DNA from: Sulfuricurvum sp.
Lineage (GTDB): Bacteria > Campylobacterota > Campylobacteria > Campylobacterales > Sulfurimonadaceae
Direction of reading: 5' to 3'
Length of the DNA: 64,000 bases
NCBI GenBank assembly: GCA_030693335.1
Contig: JAUYAU010000004.1
Span: 248,001-312,000, forward strand
In this document: positions 45,195 through 56,200 of the stretch, in pieces
How positions within the stretch are numbered: the first letter of the stretch is position 1
How the letters are laid out: each line of letters starts with the position of its first letter
Made by a program: the position numbers and the translations under genes
The notes under the pieces: model-generated
Databases searched by the model: none
The model's input: only the letters and a program-made list of their open reading frames with translations
What the model was told of the DNA's origin: nothing

Positions 45195-45975
45195 TACAAA
45201 ACTGCACGATGCCTGCAGCAGCATCTTCCTTTTTTATTTTAGCTTCCGGTGGTAACAATCCGATGAAAGCATTGAGGTTTGGTGTCACCACCTCAGCACA
45301 TAAGCTATCATCTTGATAGCTTATCTGCTGAAGGGTGGACCCCGACGCCTGAGTGATTTTCTCAATCTTTTCGAGTTCACCTACCATGTCCACTTTTTTG
45401 GTCATGGCGAGAGAGACTTGACAGTTTTTGGTTACGAGCTGTTTGTACTCTGTTACGAGGGTGTCACGATTGGTGAGATTGAGCTCAGTTGAGTTCAAAT
45501 AATCGTAACCCGCGTAAAAGAGTACAGACGTGATAACAACGGTACAGGCCAATAGAAAGCTTCCAGTCCAAGTGTCTTTTCGATCCTTATCAAGATTGAG
45601 TGATACGAGTTTGTCTCCTTTGGTGTTATCCGCATAAATAGTTTCATAGCTGCGCTCCTTGGCAAACTCTTCGGGTTTATCCAAAATGTAATCGATAATT
45701 TTCTGATCATCCAAAACAACTCCTACTTGTTTGTAGTCGAGTTCGAAGATGATGATACTTTTCCCTGTATTCTTGGATGCGAGTAAAAGGATATTTTCAT
45801 AAACCAATTTCTCTTTTGGCAAGAATGCGATGTAATTGATCCCATCGGAATGCTTACGTAAGGAGACCTTGACGGCGTTCGAGTCAAGATCTGCTCGCGC
45901 GTAACGGTATACTTGCGCACGGATCTTGTCGATGTCGCTGGTAAGATTGAGGCACCCTGCTGTAAATATTGCCAT
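45181..45975 (-). CDS. ctsP: CtsP/PilN-GspL-like protein with Walker-type loop
   Basis: A 264-residue protein: cytoplasmic part (1-135), one TM helix (about 138-158), then a coiled segment and periplasmic domain as in GspL/PilN. Residues 66-73 (ASKNTGKS) fit a Walker A pattern, in agreement with the NTP-binding loop reported for Campylobacter CtsP. No Walker B is evident. It lies between secretin and CtsX-like genes as in C. jejuni. Confidence 0.6.
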   Translation of the reverse strand: MAIFTAGCLNLTSDIDKIRAQVYRYARADLDSNAVKVSLRKHSDGINYIAFLPKEKLVYENILLLASKNTGKSIIIFELDYKQVGVVLDDQKIIDYILDKPEEFAKERSYETIYADNTKGDKLVSLNLDKDRKDTWTGSFLLACTVVITSVLFYAGYDYLNSTELNLTNRDTLVTEYKQLVTKNCQVSLAMTKKVDMVGELEKIEKITQASGSTLQQISYQDDSLCAEVVTPNLNAFIGLLPPEAKIKKEDAAAGIVQFCNEKV

Positions 45976-45977
45976 GG

Positions 45978-47510
45978 TTACTTCATCACATACTTGATGA
46001 CGCGAGGGGTAACGATGATTACCATCTCGCTTTTGGTGCTGGCAGTACTGCGCGCTCCCCCCACTACCGCTGCTTGAGTATCTCCTAGTCCCGGAATTCC
46101 ATTCCAGCCTTTGTCGCTTTTGTTGCGGAAAAGTCCAGAGATGACAATCGGTACACCCGGTTGAACACGCATGGTATTGTTGATCGCTTTAGTAACGGTT
46201 GTGGGTTGTGAAAATTTCGTAGCTCCTACTTCGAAATTGGTAAAGCCTACTACGTCGTTAATCGTGAGCCCAATGTCGGTGATAACGGTTCCATCGAGCA
46301 TGTTGGATTTGAGATTGATCTCTAAACCACTGAGGGCCGTTGCACTGGTGGTTGAGAGTTGTGCCGTGCCATTGGCAACAGACGTACTTGTTATCCCGCT
46401 GATGTAAGGAGTCTGAACACCATCGGTGAGTTTAACGTTTGTTCCTGCAAGCCCAAGGAGCTTTGGTCGTTGTACGCTCTCTACTTTTCCGAAGTTTTCC
46501 AGTGCATTGACAAGCGCCTGTCCGTTGTATTTTTCATTCTTCATAAGCATGCCAAAAGTCAATGGAGCGGCAGTGGTTCCCGCTGCGCCCAATGAAGCGG
46601 CCGATGAAGCGATGAATCCAATTCCATTTTCTGCCATTGAAGGGATTAGACTCCAGTTGATACCAAGCGCATAGTTGTCTTTGAGGTCAACGGTATAGAT
46701 AGAAATTTCATATTCGATGACGTAAAGATTATCGCGAAGAATTTTAAGATAATTCATGATATCGCCGTACTCTTTTTCTTTTGCGGAGAAAGTGATGGTT
46801 GAGGTAATAGAATCGAAAGCGATATTGGTAGCCCCCATAGAGCTTAAGCTTGTGCGCATTGCTGTTGAAAGACCTTCAACCGCTGGAATTTTTAGGGTGG
46901 TGGTATGAACATGACCTAAGTAGAAGGTGTCATCATAATATTGTATCCCCAATTTGTCGCCGATGGTTTTTTGGAGAACTTTTCCAAAGGCCATATTGGA
47001 TGCCGAGAGATTGACTTTGGTATTAGTAAGGAGATGGTTATTATTGCCAATTCGTCCCATTCCACCAGCACCTCCAATTCCTCCGACACCACCAATTCCA
47101 AGACCTCCTGCCCCTACGCCAGCACCACCAACGCCACCAACGCCACCAACTCCACCAATTCCACCAACTCCGATTCCTCCGCCTATGTTCATTCCTATCG
47201 CTTCCGATTGAACCTGAAAAACAATATTTTCATTGGTGGCTTCTGTCAAAAGGGCAATGACATCGTTTAGGCTCGCTCCCATTATTTTGGCACGTTTGAT
47301 GATCTCTTTGTCAGGTATCGTTTGGGTTTCTATGTGAAAATTGTCGGCGTTGACTTCCACAATCTGCATAGCAGGTTCGCTGCTTTGAATTTGTGTGGTG
47401 TTATTCTCCAGCTCTTTGGGAGACATTTCTGGTGTTAACATCTCTTTTTTGGTAACAACACTGCATCCGGTGAATCCTAAAAGAGCAATGGCGAGTATCA
47501 ATGAGCGCAT
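45978..47510 (-). CDS. ctsD: Secretin (PilQ/MshL/GspD family) with glycine-rich insert
   Basis: A 510-residue outer-membrane secretin lipoprotein: lipobox LLGFTGC (Cys at about 16), N-domain with FQVQSEAIG, then a C-terminal secretin core (KVESVQRPKLLGLAGTNVKL; VPIVISGLFRN; RVIKYVMK). Residues 107-153 are almost only Gly, Val, Ile and Ala in GGxGG repeats, inserted before the LLTNTKVNLSASNMAFG N-domain. Homolog of C. jejuni CtsD by synteny. Confidence 0.88.
   Translation of the reverse strand: MRSLILAIALLGFTGCSVVTKKEMLTPEMSPKELENNTTQIQSSEPAMQIVEVNADNFHIETQTIPDKEIIKRAKIMGASLNDVIALLTEATNENIVFQVQSEAIGMNIGGGIGVGGIGGVGGVGGVGGAGVGAGGLGIGGVGGIGGAGGMGRIGNNNHLLTNTKVNLSASNMAFGKVLQKTIGDKLGIQYYDDTFYLGHVHTTTLKIPAVEGLSTAMRTSLSSMGATNIAFDSITSTITFSAKEKEYGDIMNYLKILRDNLYVIEYEISIYTVDLKDNYALGINWSLIPSMAENGIGFIASSAASLGAAGTTAAPLTFGMLMKNEKYNGQALVNALENFGKVESVQRPKLLGLAGTNVKLTDGVQTPYISGITSTSVANGTAQLSTTSATALSGLEINLKSNMLDGTVITDIGLTINDVVGFTNFEVGATKFSQPTTVTKAINNTMRVQPGVPIVISGLFRNKSDKGWNGIPGLGDTQAAVVGGARSTASTKSEMVIIVTPRVIKYVMK
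47052..47190 (-). repeat. GGV/GGI-coding short tandem repeat in the secretin gene
   Basis: Imperfect 9-bp units of the type ccaccaacg/ccaccaatt (plus strand) encoding (GGV)/(GGI) repeats. All units are multiples of three, so length changes would not shift the frame. Confidence 0.7.
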
Positions 47511-47911
47511 TATTCACCTCCCGCTGTAAAATAGATGGTCTGCGTTCTTCCTGCGTCATCAACCGTAATGAAGTTACTGGTGATATTTCGTATAAAATAT
47601 TTACTATTATTGGCATAAAAAGGGTCACCCTCTTTGAGAACAACCGTATTTTCACCTATTTTAAGCAAAATGAATTTTCCTTTGGCTGTTTCTAAAAAAC
47701 AGCTATAGACGAGATTAGAAAGATCAAAAGGTGCTTTTGGTGCGACCAAATTAGTCTCAAATGCCGGTTTTAAAAGCGGAGGAAGCGGCATTGCTTGTGC
47801 GGCAGGTGCCAGTACAGGCGCTTTTTTTTGTTTTGCAAGAGGCTTGAAAAATGGGTTGTAGGCCGCATTTACCGAAGCTGCAATGAAAAGAAATGACCAA
47901 AAGTAGTTCAT
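47510..47911 (-). CDS. Small exported pilus-assembly protein, CtsR/PilP-like
   Basis: A 133-residue protein: signal peptide (NYFWSFLFIAASVNA), a Pro/Ala-rich linker, and a C-terminal beta domain (VLKEGDPFYANNSKYFIRNITSNFITVDD) of PilP/GspC-like homology-region pattern that would contact the secretin. It is first in the cluster and its stop shares one base with the secretin ATG. By position it matches Campylobacter CtsR. Confidence 0.6.
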   Translation of the reverse strand: MNYFWSFLFIAASVNAAYNPFFKPLAKQKKAPVLAPAAQAMPLPPLLKPAFETNLVAPKAPFDLSNLVYSCFLETAKGKFILLKIGENTVVLKEGDPFYANNSKYFIRNITSNFITVDDAGRTQTIYFTAGGE

Positions 47912-48043
47912 GACTCCGCTTTTTTTAGGATTAGATACGGATTTAAAGCAAGATGTGTGCCAACTTAATTTTTATTATGGACTGTAATTTGCTTTGATGT
48001 TTTACTTATAGGGAATAAAATTTACGTAAAGTGTAATGTATTA

Positions 48044-48592
48044 ATGAATTACCATCATCAAGAATCTTTTTTAGAGAACAGTGCTCGAAGATCTTTTATA
48101 AAGAAGAGCATCCTTTTTGCAGCGTCGGTTCCTCTTTATGCGCAAGCTTCTTCCAATGAGGAAACCTTATTGCACATCATACGTAATGGAAATACGTACA
48201 AAATACCTTTTATGCGCAATGGTAAGATGGAAGAAAACGGTTACTATGATTTATGCAAAATTTTTGCGGATACGCATGATCGAGTTGCGGTACAGATGGA
48301 TCCAAATTTGTTTTCGGTTTTGGCAAAAGCACAGCAGTGGCTGGCAAGCAACCACGTTAATCGGCCGATTATTCTCACTTCCGGGTATCGTACAGAACAT
48401 ACCAATAGGATGACAGAAGGTGCCGCGGCAAATTCGATGCATCTGTACGGGAAAGCAGCGGACATCCATATGAGTGGAATACCCATCGACTATCTTGCGC
48501 GTTTAATGCGATTATGCGGCGGTTCGGGAATCGGAATTTATTCAGGATTTGTCCATGTTGATACATGGAAAGAGAGGAGTTGGAGAGGATAA
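48044..48592 (+). CDS. Peptidase M15-like (DUF882/YcbK) protein with Tat-type signal
   Basis: A 182-residue exported protein. The N-terminus has a twin-arginine motif (ARRSFIKKS) before a hydrophobic stretch. The core shows the metal-binding pattern SGYRTEHTNR, SMHLYGKAADIHM (His, Asp) and GFVHVD (His) of YcbK/VanY-like peptidoglycan peptidases. It is divergent from the Cts cluster and may remodel the wall there; this link is inference. Confidence 0.8.
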   Translation: MNYHHQESFLENSARRSFIKKSILFAASVPLYAQASSNEETLLHIIRNGNTYKIPFMRNGKMEENGYYDLCKIFADTHDRVAVQMDPNLFSVLAKAQQWLASNHVNRPIILTSGYRTEHTNRMTEGAAANSMHLYGKAADIHMSGIPIDYLARLMRLCGGSGIGIYSGFVHVDTWKERSWRG

Positions 48593-48600
48593 AAAACTCT

Positions 48601-49257
48601 TTAGTGTTTTTTCTTTTTGGTGCGCTTCTGAGTAATGGTAGATTTACGTTCTAAAGCATTCCAAAGAACGGTAAGATTTAGGGAAAGATCCTGCGCTTTA
48701 TACAGCTCCTCTTCAGTCATCTCTAAAAGCATATAATTGCGGTTTATGCGTGCCCATTCATCGCCTTTGGCAGCGACATAATTCCACAATGCATAAGCAA
48801 TAATTTTGTTTTCGCGAACCCCTACTCCGTATTTGTAAATCCATCCTAAAATGGCTTGAGCGTCTTGATTGTTTTGTTTTGCAGCTAGGGTTAGCAGATG
48901 AGCGGCGCGTTTAAAGTTTTGAGGAATACCGATTCCCTCAATGAGTAAAACACCCAAGGCAATTTGTCCGCCTGTATGGTTTTTTTGAGCAGCCAGGGTA
49001 AAGAGTCGGGCAGCTTCTTGGTAGTTTGCGGGAACACCTTGACCGTTAAGGTACATAAGTCCCAAATAGTAGTGTGCGCTAGGATCACCTGCTTCGGAGG
49101 CTTTGGAAAGATATTTCTGGGCTTCCAGGTAATTTTCATGGTAAAAAGAGATGGTTCCCTCTTGGGCATTTATGGTGCAGTTGGTGTCTGCATGAAGGGT
49201 TGTGATGGCAAAGGCAATTGATAAAAGAGTTATTATGAACTTTTTATTTAACATCAT
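48601..49257 (-). CDS. Sel1-repeat periplasmic protein
   Basis: A 218-residue protein with signal peptide (FIITLLSIAFAITTLHA) and about three to four Sel1-like repeats (AHYYLGLMYLNGQGV; GQIALGVLLIEGIGI; AQAILGWIYKYGVGV), solenoid modules for protein binding. The tail is very basic (KRTKKKKH). Start is uncertain because several ATG codons cluster at 49254-49293; the chosen one starts after the stop of the upstream gene. Confidence 0.75.
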   Translation of the reverse strand: MMLNKKFIITLLSIAFAITTLHADTNCTINAQEGTISFYHENYLEAQKYLSKASEAGDPSAHYYLGLMYLNGQGVPANYQEAARLFTLAAQKNHTGGQIALGVLLIEGIGIPQNFKRAAHLLTLAAKQNNQDAQAILGWIYKYGVGVRENKIIAYALWNYVAAKGDEWARINRNYMLLEMTEEELYKAQDLSLNLTVLWNALERKSTITQKRTKKKKH

Positions 49258-49265
49258 GCAACATT

Positions 49266-50207
49266 TTAGCATACTTTCTTTTCCAATAAGCATAAAAAAA
49301 ATCCGTCGATAGTATCGGTAGGAAGTATCCGCACCGCATTTTGAATGCGGTCATCAAACACCTCTTTGCCCCACCGCTTCAGAGGCTTTTGAAGATTATT
49401 AAAAGGAAGAGTGATTGGTAATGTAATCAAATGTTCACCGTGGCGCTCAAGCAGATGCTGCAACGGGCTTTCATTTTCTTCGGGGGAAAAGGAACAGGTA
49501 CAATACAGCAGTTTTCCTCCGGGTTTGAGGGCATCGTAAGCGGAGAGGAGGAGTCGGCGTTGGAGCTTTGAGGTCTCTTTTGCTTTGTGAATACTCCAAA
49601 ACGACATTGACTTTGGCTCATGGGTTTTGAAACGCGCTTCAGAGGAACAGGGGGCATCGAGCATGATGCGGTCAAACATTTCGGGGCACTTTTTCCCCAC
49701 ACTGCGCCCATCGGTCATATAGGTGTGGGCGTTGGTGACCCCTTGCATTTCGAGATTGGCCCGTAAGCGAAAAAAACGCTCGCGTGTGGGTTCTACGGCG
49801 GAGAGCCATCCTGTGTTTTGCATCATACCCGCCAGCATGAGCGTCTTGCCTCCGGGTGCTGCCGCGAGATCGAGGACGGTTTCCTCAGGACAAGGTGCCA
49901 GAATCAGGGGCGCTACCATCGAAGCCAGATTTTGGATGTAGAGTTTGCCGCCATAAAAAGCATCGGTTTGCGTTAGGCGCAGTTTGTCCTGCGGGGCAAT
50001 GCGATATACCCCTTCCATCCATCCGATACGCTCATAAGGGATATTGGCCGATTCGAGTTGCGATTCGAGTTCTTTGGAAGAGGATTTGATGGTATTGACG
50101 CGAAACGTGATCTGTTTTGGAGCATCAAAGGTTTTGAGGATGGATTGAAACTGTTCACGTGGAACAATTTGGCTCAGTTTTTCGACAAATGCTTCGGGCA
50201 AACTCAT
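49266..50207 (-). CDS. RsmB/RsmF-type RNA (cytosine-5) methyltransferase
   Basis: A 313-residue NOL1/NOP2/Sun-family enzyme that methylates cytosine in rRNA using SAM. SAM motif LDLAAAPGGKT, the PCS motif IV (DAPCSSEARF) and TCS motif VI (YCTCSFSPEENE) are all present; the two catalytic Cys are therefore in place. It overlaps the upstream methyltransferase by 4 bp. Confidence 0.88.
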   Translation of the reverse strand: MSLPEAFVEKLSQIVPREQFQSILKTFDAPKQITFRVNTIKSSSKELESQLESANIPYERIGWMEGVYRIAPQDKLRLTQTDAFYGGKLYIQNLASMVAPLILAPCPEETVLDLAAAPGGKTLMLAGMMQNTGWLSAVEPTRERFFRLRANLEMQGVTNAHTYMTDGRSVGKKCPEMFDRIMLDAPCSSEARFKTHEPKSMSFWSIHKAKETSKLQRRLLLSAYDALKPGGKLLYCTCSFSPEENESPLQHLLERHGEHLITLPITLPFNNLQKPLKRWGKEVFDDRIQNAVRILPTDTIDGFFLCLLEKKVC

Positions 50208-50815
50208 TGTTTCTGTACTTTTAAACGTACGACGGAAGCTAGGCCGTTGTGTACTAATCCCTCATTGAGCTGAGTATCCATTTCGCACAGTTCGAGTATC
50301 TCGCAGGGCATGGTTTGGAGAATGGCAGAGAGTTGATCGGCTGCGTAGAGGAGGTTTAGGTCTTTGGGACCGCCAGTCGTTTTTGAAAATTGGTGGATTG
50401 AAAAAAACTCTCCAACGAAAATACCACCCTCATTAAGCTGTTTAAGGGCTTTGGCAAATACTTCACTGCGCAAAGGTTCATATAAGTGGAGAAAGGAGCA
50501 CATGATGGCATCGTACTGCTGTGTAGGGTTCCAAAACTCCAGATCGGTATGTATGAGGGAGAGCTCAAGCCCTTTGGATTGCGCCAGCATCGCGGTTTTG
50601 GCAAGACCAATTTCGGCGGCATCCAGTGCGGTGACCGTATGCCCGCGTTCAAGTGCATACACTGCATTGCGCCCCTCGCCCTCACCTAGGAAAAGAATCG
50701 TTTGCTGTGGAAGAAGTGTGTCGATATGGGAGGCCAAATAGCAGTTGGCCGTAGTACCGTAAAAGTATCCTTCGCGCCCAAAACGTTCATTCCAAAACTT
50801 CCGTTGATCGTTCAT
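50204..50815 (-). CDS. SAM-dependent methyltransferase (TehB-like)
   Basis: A 203-residue class I methyltransferase: N-terminal [15 protein letters not shown], glycine motif [16 protein letters not shown], then the acidic [11 protein letters not shown]. The substrate is unknown. The ATG at 50815 gives an ATGA overlap with pcm and drops four residues of an upstream frame. Confidence 0.75.
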   Translation of the reverse strand: MNDQRKFWNERFGREGYFYGTTANCYLASHIDTLLPQQTILFLGEGEGRNAVYALERGHTVTALDAAEIGLAKTAMLAQSKGLELSLIHTDLEFWNPTQQYDAIMCSFLHLYEPLRSEVFAKALKQLNEGGIFVGEFFSIHQFSKTTGGPKDLNLLYAADQLSAILQTMPCEILELCEMDTQLNEGLVHNGLASVVRLKVQKQ

Positions 50816-51453
50816 CGTACCACTCCATCGCAAATGGGGACAAAATCACACACTTCGAGAGCGTCTTCTATGATTTTATTGCCTTGTTTGGTAAAGCGGG
50901 TGATGATCTGCTCACGCCCACGCTCCATAGGTGCGATCAAAATACCCCCTTCTTTGAGCTGGTCAAAGAGTTTTTGAGGAATGGAGCGTGCAGAAGCGGA
51001 GAACAAAATACGATCAAACGGGGCATATTGTTCCCATCCGTTTTGTCCATCGTCGGTACGGGTATGGATGTTACCGTGCTTGAGATGTCGAAAACGCTCT
51101 TTTGCTTCCAGCAGGAGCGATTCGATCCGTTCGATGGTGAAGACACGGCGGAACACACGAGAGAGAACAGCTGCCTGATAGCCGCTGCCGCAACCGATTT
51201 CCAAAACGCTGTCACACCCTTCAGGGCTTAGATACTGCGTCATTTTAGCTACCGTAAGAGGCGATGAAATGTATTGTTGTGCCCCGATAGGAAGGGCATC
51301 GAGACGGTAGGCATTATGACGCATGGAGAGGGGGACGAAGGCTTCGCGATTGGTTTGGATGATCGCTTTTTTAATGGTTTCGCGCAGGGGAAATTTTTTA
51401 GCAATCTCTTCGGCCATGCGGGTCGTTTTGATGATGGTTACTTTATCGGTCAC
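50812..51453 (-). CDS. pcm: Protein-L-isoaspartate O-methyltransferase
   Basis: A 213-residue repair enzyme that methylates isoaspartyl residues. Motifs [16 protein letters not shown] and the preceding [16 protein letters not shown] are typical, as is [20 protein letters not shown] start overlaps the nitrilase-family gene by 11 bp, so translation is coupled. Confidence 0.9.
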   Translation of the reverse strand: MTDKVTIIKTTRMAEEIAKKFPLRETIKKAIIQTNREAFVPLSMRHNAYRLDALPIGAQQYISSPLTVAKMTQYLSPEGCDSVLEIGCGSGYQAAVLSRVFRRVFTIERIESLLLEAKERFRHLKHGNIHTRTDDGQNGWEQYAPFDRILFSASARSIPQKLFDQLKEGGILIAPMERGREQIITRFTKQGNKIIEDALEVCDFVPICDGVVR

Positions 51454-52186
51454 TGGAAATTCCTACATTCAAATAGCGGCGCATTGCGGTAACGGTGCGC
51501 TCTTCATAATTAGAAGCGAGAACCTCTTCCCCGTTGTTACGGATCTCTGCACCAAAGGGGGTGATGATTCCGCTCATACCGCTGGTGTCTTCATTAAGTG
51601 CATCAGAAGCCGCGACATAACACTGATTCATAACACCCAGGGCATTGGTCAGCGTAACAAAGTGATCGCTTCGAAGTTTTCCCCATTGGGCAGGAATGGC
51701 GATGAGGTCGCATCCCTCTAGGGTTTGCCACAGATGTTTAAAGCGAAGCTCAAAGCAGATCAGAATACCGATTTTAATCCCCTCAAAATCAAAGGTTTTG
51801 ATCCCATTTTCGTTTCCTGCGGTAAAATAGTCGGTTTCTCCACCCAATGCAAAAAGTTTTGATTTGCTTTGTTGATGAAGAACATCACCGTTGTGTAGCG
51901 CGTATGCGGTATTGTAAAATTTATCGTCTTTGTGTGTTATGGCAGTGAAAACAAGAAGTCGATCTTGGAGACAACTTAAGAGTTGTTCAAGTGCAATGGG
52001 TGTAAATGCTGCTGCTTGCTCAAATCGTTCATAAGCAAAACCGCTTAAACACACTTCAGGAGCGATGACAATGGCATTAGAGGGTGTTTGCTCTATAAGC
52101 CCTACAAGATGCTCCAAATTTTTTTCAAATTGGGGATCGGTAGGAAAACAAAGGGTCGTAAGAGGACGTGTTTTAGAAGTCGTCAA
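51443..52186 (-). CDS. Carbon-nitrogen hydrolase (nitrilase superfamily)
   Basis: A 247-residue amidase-like protein with the Glu-Lys-Cys triad in [20 protein letters not shown] and ILICFELRF. The substrate is unknown (omega-amidase-like enzymes are one option). A TTG at 52186, overlapping the nrdB stop by 14 bp, is chosen with AGGA nine bases upstream; the frame extends further but within nrdB. Confidence 0.8.
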   Translation of the reverse strand: MTTSKTRPLTTLCFPTDPQFEKNLEHLVGLIEQTPSNAIVIAPEVCLSGFAYERFEQAAAFTPIALEQLLSCLQDRLLVFTAITHKDDKFYNTAYALHNGDVLHQQSKSKLFALGGETDYFTAGNENGIKTFDFEGIKIGILICFELRFKHLWQTLEGCDLIAIPAQWGKLRSDHFVTLTNALGVMNQCYVAASDALNEDTSGMSGIITPFGAEIRNNGEEVLASNYEERTVTAMRRYLNVGISSDR

Positions 52187-53192
52187 AGCTGAGGCTTCCT
52201 TTGGAGTAGTTCGTAACGGTTCCCTCAAAAAAGTTGGTTTTTTGATCGTTAAATTTACTGAAGTCATCAACCCATTTGATCGGGTTAGAAACATTGTACA
52301 GAGGCTTAAGCCCTACGGCATGTAGACGGACATCCGCCAGATACTGGATGTATTGCTCTACGATTTCATTCGTCAGACCCAAAATCTGACCCTGTGTGAT
52401 GTATTTGCCCCAGGCGCATTCGAGCTCGACCGCTTTGCGAAACATATCGTATACCTCTTCTGTCAGTGCTTCGGTAAAGAGATCAGGACGCTCACGGCGA
52501 AGGGTGTTGATAATGTTTTGGAATAAGACGAGATGGGTGACTTCATCACGCTGGATAAAACGGATCATTTGTGCACTTCCCAGCATCTTCCCTGAACGTG
52601 CAAGAGTATAGAGATAGGTGAATCCGCTGTAAAAGTAAATCCCCTCAAGTATCTGATTGGCAAAACACGCTTTGAGAAAAGCACTCTCACTTGGGTCATT
52701 CGCCAACTCATCATACCGTGCGGCAATCGAGTCATTCTTGGTTTTGAGCATCATATCGGTGCGCCATAGCTGATAGATCTCTTCGCTGTTTTGACTGATG
52801 GAATCGACCATGACGGCATAGCTTTGAGAATGCAGTGCTTCTTCAAAACTTTGACGTACCAAAATAAGATTGATTTCAGGAGCAGTAACATAGGGATTGA
52901 TATTGTCCATAAGATTATTGGTTTGCAAGCTGTCCATGAAAATCAACTGAGACAAGGCTTTGTCATAGGCTGTTTTTTCCATCTCAGTGAGATACTTGTA
53001 GTCGACCGCATCGCGGGTCATATCGACTTCTTTTGGAAACCATGTGTTGTTGAGCATCATCTCCCAGAGGTTATACGCCCATTGATACTTGATGTTATTG
53101 AGCTCGAAAATACCGGTAGGATTACCGCCAAAAATACGCCGATCATTGACATGTTCAGTTGATGACGGATTGTAAATTTTCTTGCGTTGCAT
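52173..53192 (-). CDS. nrdB: Ribonucleoside-diphosphate reductase, beta subunit
   Basis: A 339-residue class Ia R2 subunit. Di-iron ligand motifs are visible in [23 protein letters not shown] and [11 protein letters not shown], and the C-terminal tail ends in SLSFDDF, the expected peptide that docks on NrdA. SD GGAGCACC before the ATG. Confidence 0.96.
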   Translation of the reverse strand: MQRKKIYNPSSTEHVNDRRIFGGNPTGIFELNNIKYQWAYNLWEMMLNNTWFPKEVDMTRDAVDYKYLTEMEKTAYDKALSQLIFMDSLQTNNLMDNINPYVTAPEINLILVRQSFEEALHSQSYAVMVDSISQNSEEIYQLWRTDMMLKTKNDSIAARYDELANDPSESAFLKACFANQILEGIYFYSGFTYLYTLARSGKMLGSAQMIRFIQRDEVTHLVLFQNIINTLRRERPDLFTEALTEEVYDMFRKAVELECAWGKYITQGQILGLTNEIVEQYIQYLADVRLHAVGLKPLYNVSNPIKWVDDFSKFNDQKTNFFEGTVTNYSKGSLSFDDF

Positions 53193-53270
53193 AGGTGCTC
53201 CAAAAGCTCTTTTAATATTAAGTTATTCTACAATAGATATAATTAATACATTGCACTAAAAAGAGGGATT

Positions 53271-56200
53271 ATGAAAAAATTATGGATACTCAAAGCAGTT
53301 GCAGGAATATTTGTAACATATGGAATTATAGGCTTTTTTGGAGTTCCTTATGCGATCAAAAACAGTGTTCCCCAAAAAGTTTTTGAGGCAACTAAGGGAG
53401 GAGATTTTTCCATTAAATCAGCCTCTTTTAACCCTTTTACGTTTCATCTGCAAGTTCATGATATGGCGTTTAAAACACCAAAAAAAGGCGATTTCATCCG
53501 GATTGATTACGTTGCAATTAATCTTGATCCATTTGATTATTTATGGAAGTTTGCATGGGTGGCTGAGGATATACGTATTGAAAAACCTCAGATCACTTTG
53601 CATAAAGGAGCTGATGGGGAGATGAATTTTGGATGGTTGAGCGCTCTTGGTACAGATGAAAATAAAACAACCGAAGAATCCAAGCCATTTGCTTTGTTGC
53701 TCAATAACTTTACCCTAAAGGGGGGGGGAGTTACTTATACGGATGAGAGCGAGGGAAAACACTTTCATCATGCAGTTGATTCGATCGGGTTTCATTTGGA
53801 AAATATTGATTTGAGAGATGCTTCTGAAAAGAACGGGACAATGCGATTGTACGCAACGATCAACGAGGGAGGATTTATTGATTTACGAGGCAAGATTGAA
53901 CGTATAAAGCCTTTTGCAATGGAAGGAAGCATAGGATTTAATTCAGGAAAACTGCACACCCCATGGCGTTATTTTAAAGATAAATTGCCCATTGAAGTTG
54001 CGGACGGTATTGCGAGCTTTGGTTTGAATTATGCGTTAAATACAGATGATATCAATGCAACAAAACTCTCACGGGTGCATGTCGAGCTAAATCGTTTGCG
54101 TGTCATCCCAAAAGGTCAGCAGCAAAAATTATTGGATTTGAGAAGTTTTAAGCTCTCCGGTGCCACGGTTTGGCCGATGCGCAAAGTACTGGAAGCAAAT
54201 GCAGCAAAGCTTGACGGTTTAGCGGTTAGTGGTTCACGCAGTAAAGGGGGAGTGATTGACTGGATTGATTATATGGATCAAATCAAAAAAGCCTTTCCTG
54301 AAGATGAGAATGAAACCAAGATCCCGTGGAGTTTTAGGATCAAGGATGTAGCAGCTGAAGAGATAGCCTTGGTGTGGAACGATTATGCACCAAAAGAAGC
54401 GTATCGCGCGAGTGTAGGCGGGATAAGTTTGTATTCTCAAAATCTCAGCAGTAATCCAAAAGAGTTAGTAAATGCTGCGGTCCATTTCGGAGCCTTTGAG
54501 TTGAATCGGTTGGGTGACAGTAGAATTGTCGCGGGCTTTGAAGATATTAATGCAAACGGTATTGTTTTGAACCGTGAGGCCAAACATGCAACGGTTAAAA
54601 CACTTGAAATTACAGGAGCCAATACTTCTCTTAAGAGGCTTAAAAATGGAACCATTGATTTGCAGAAGCTCATGTTTACCTCTGTGAAAAAAGAGCCGGT
54701 ATCAGATACTGCTCCATGGTCGTATGTTATCGATGAGATTTTTCTCAATAATGGAGGGATAAATTTTACAGACGAGGTTCCAAGCCGCAATGTTGAAGCG
54801 AATATCGACAAACTGCAGATCAAACTCAACGGAGTCTCCAGTAATCTTAAAAAAGCCATAGATATTGAAAGTTCAGGAAGAATCAATCAGAAAACAATGC
54901 TAAAGCTTCATGCGCAAGCAATACGTGAAACATTGAAAAGCAAAGGAATATTTGAACTGAGCCATTTCTCTCTGCCGCTTATTGATCCTTACATTGAACC
55001 AAGTACGTACGCTTCATTGCGCCGGGGTGATTTAACGCTCAAAGGAGAGTATTCGTATACACCTAAAGAGACTTCTGTGAAAGGAAAAATCGCACTTGCA
55101 GATTGGGTAGTAGAAGACCGTCGAGACAATTCAGTGTTATTGGGATGGAATCGTATCGGAGTTACCCCCTTTGTCTATGCGTATCCTGACAATCGACTCA
55201 AAATCAATCAAATCAGCGTGAATGGTCTCTATACGAATACGTTGATTGATCATAACAAAACATTGAATTATTCGACTCTGAGCAAAGGGGCAAAAAGTGA
55301 AGCCAACACAACCAAAGAAAAGTCAAATCCATTTGGTATTGATGTGGTTAAGCTCGCCATTGCCAACAGCAGCGCAACGTTTAGCGATTTGTCGTTGCCC
55401 TTACCGTTTAAAACCTATATCCATGACTTGAATGGAGAAGTACTAGGGATATCAACGACTAAAGACGTGACGACATTTGTCCGTTTAAAAGGGGGGGTAG
55501 ATCAGTATGGATTGGCAAAAATTGATGGTTCGCTCAATACCAACGCTCCCAAGAATTTTACGGACATACAAGTAGTGTTTGATAATTTGGAATTGAAACA
55601 GTACACCCCCTATTCGCTACAATTTTTAGGGTATAAAATAGCCAATGGGAAGCTCTTTTTGAATTTGGGTTACAAGATTAATGATGGTAAATTGGATGCT
55701 AAGAATCAAGTCGTGATCAAGCAAATAGAGCTTGGGGAGGAGAAGGCAGGCGGATCACCGTGGCCGATGCGTCTCATAGTCGCTTTGCTCGAAGACGGCG
55801 AGGGGGTCATTGACATTGATTTACCGATACAAGGAGATGTGAACAGTCCTGATTTTAAATACGGAAAGGTAGTATGGCAGGTCATTGGAAATTTGTTAAC
55901 CAAGGCGGTGACCGCACCGTTTAAACTATTGGGTTCCATGATGGGTATATCAGGGGATGATGATACGTTGTCCAGTGTTTCATTTGAGGCTGGCGAATAT
56001 GAGCTAACTCCTCCTATGCGAGAACAGCTCGATAAACTGGCAACAGTTTTGGCAAAGCGTCCAAAACTTGCAGTGAAAGTACATGGCACATGGGCGGTCA
56101 AAGAAGATGACAGGGCATTAAGAATCAAAAAACTTATTCACATGGTTGTTGGGCAAGAGTCAAAGGGAAAAACTGACTCAACGGATGCTATGAGTCTGGA

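Noticed and set aside
47052..47190. CRISPR-like appearance of the repeated CCACCAACG units
   Set aside because: Units are 9 bp with no spacers and encode Gly-rich protein in frame with the secretin.
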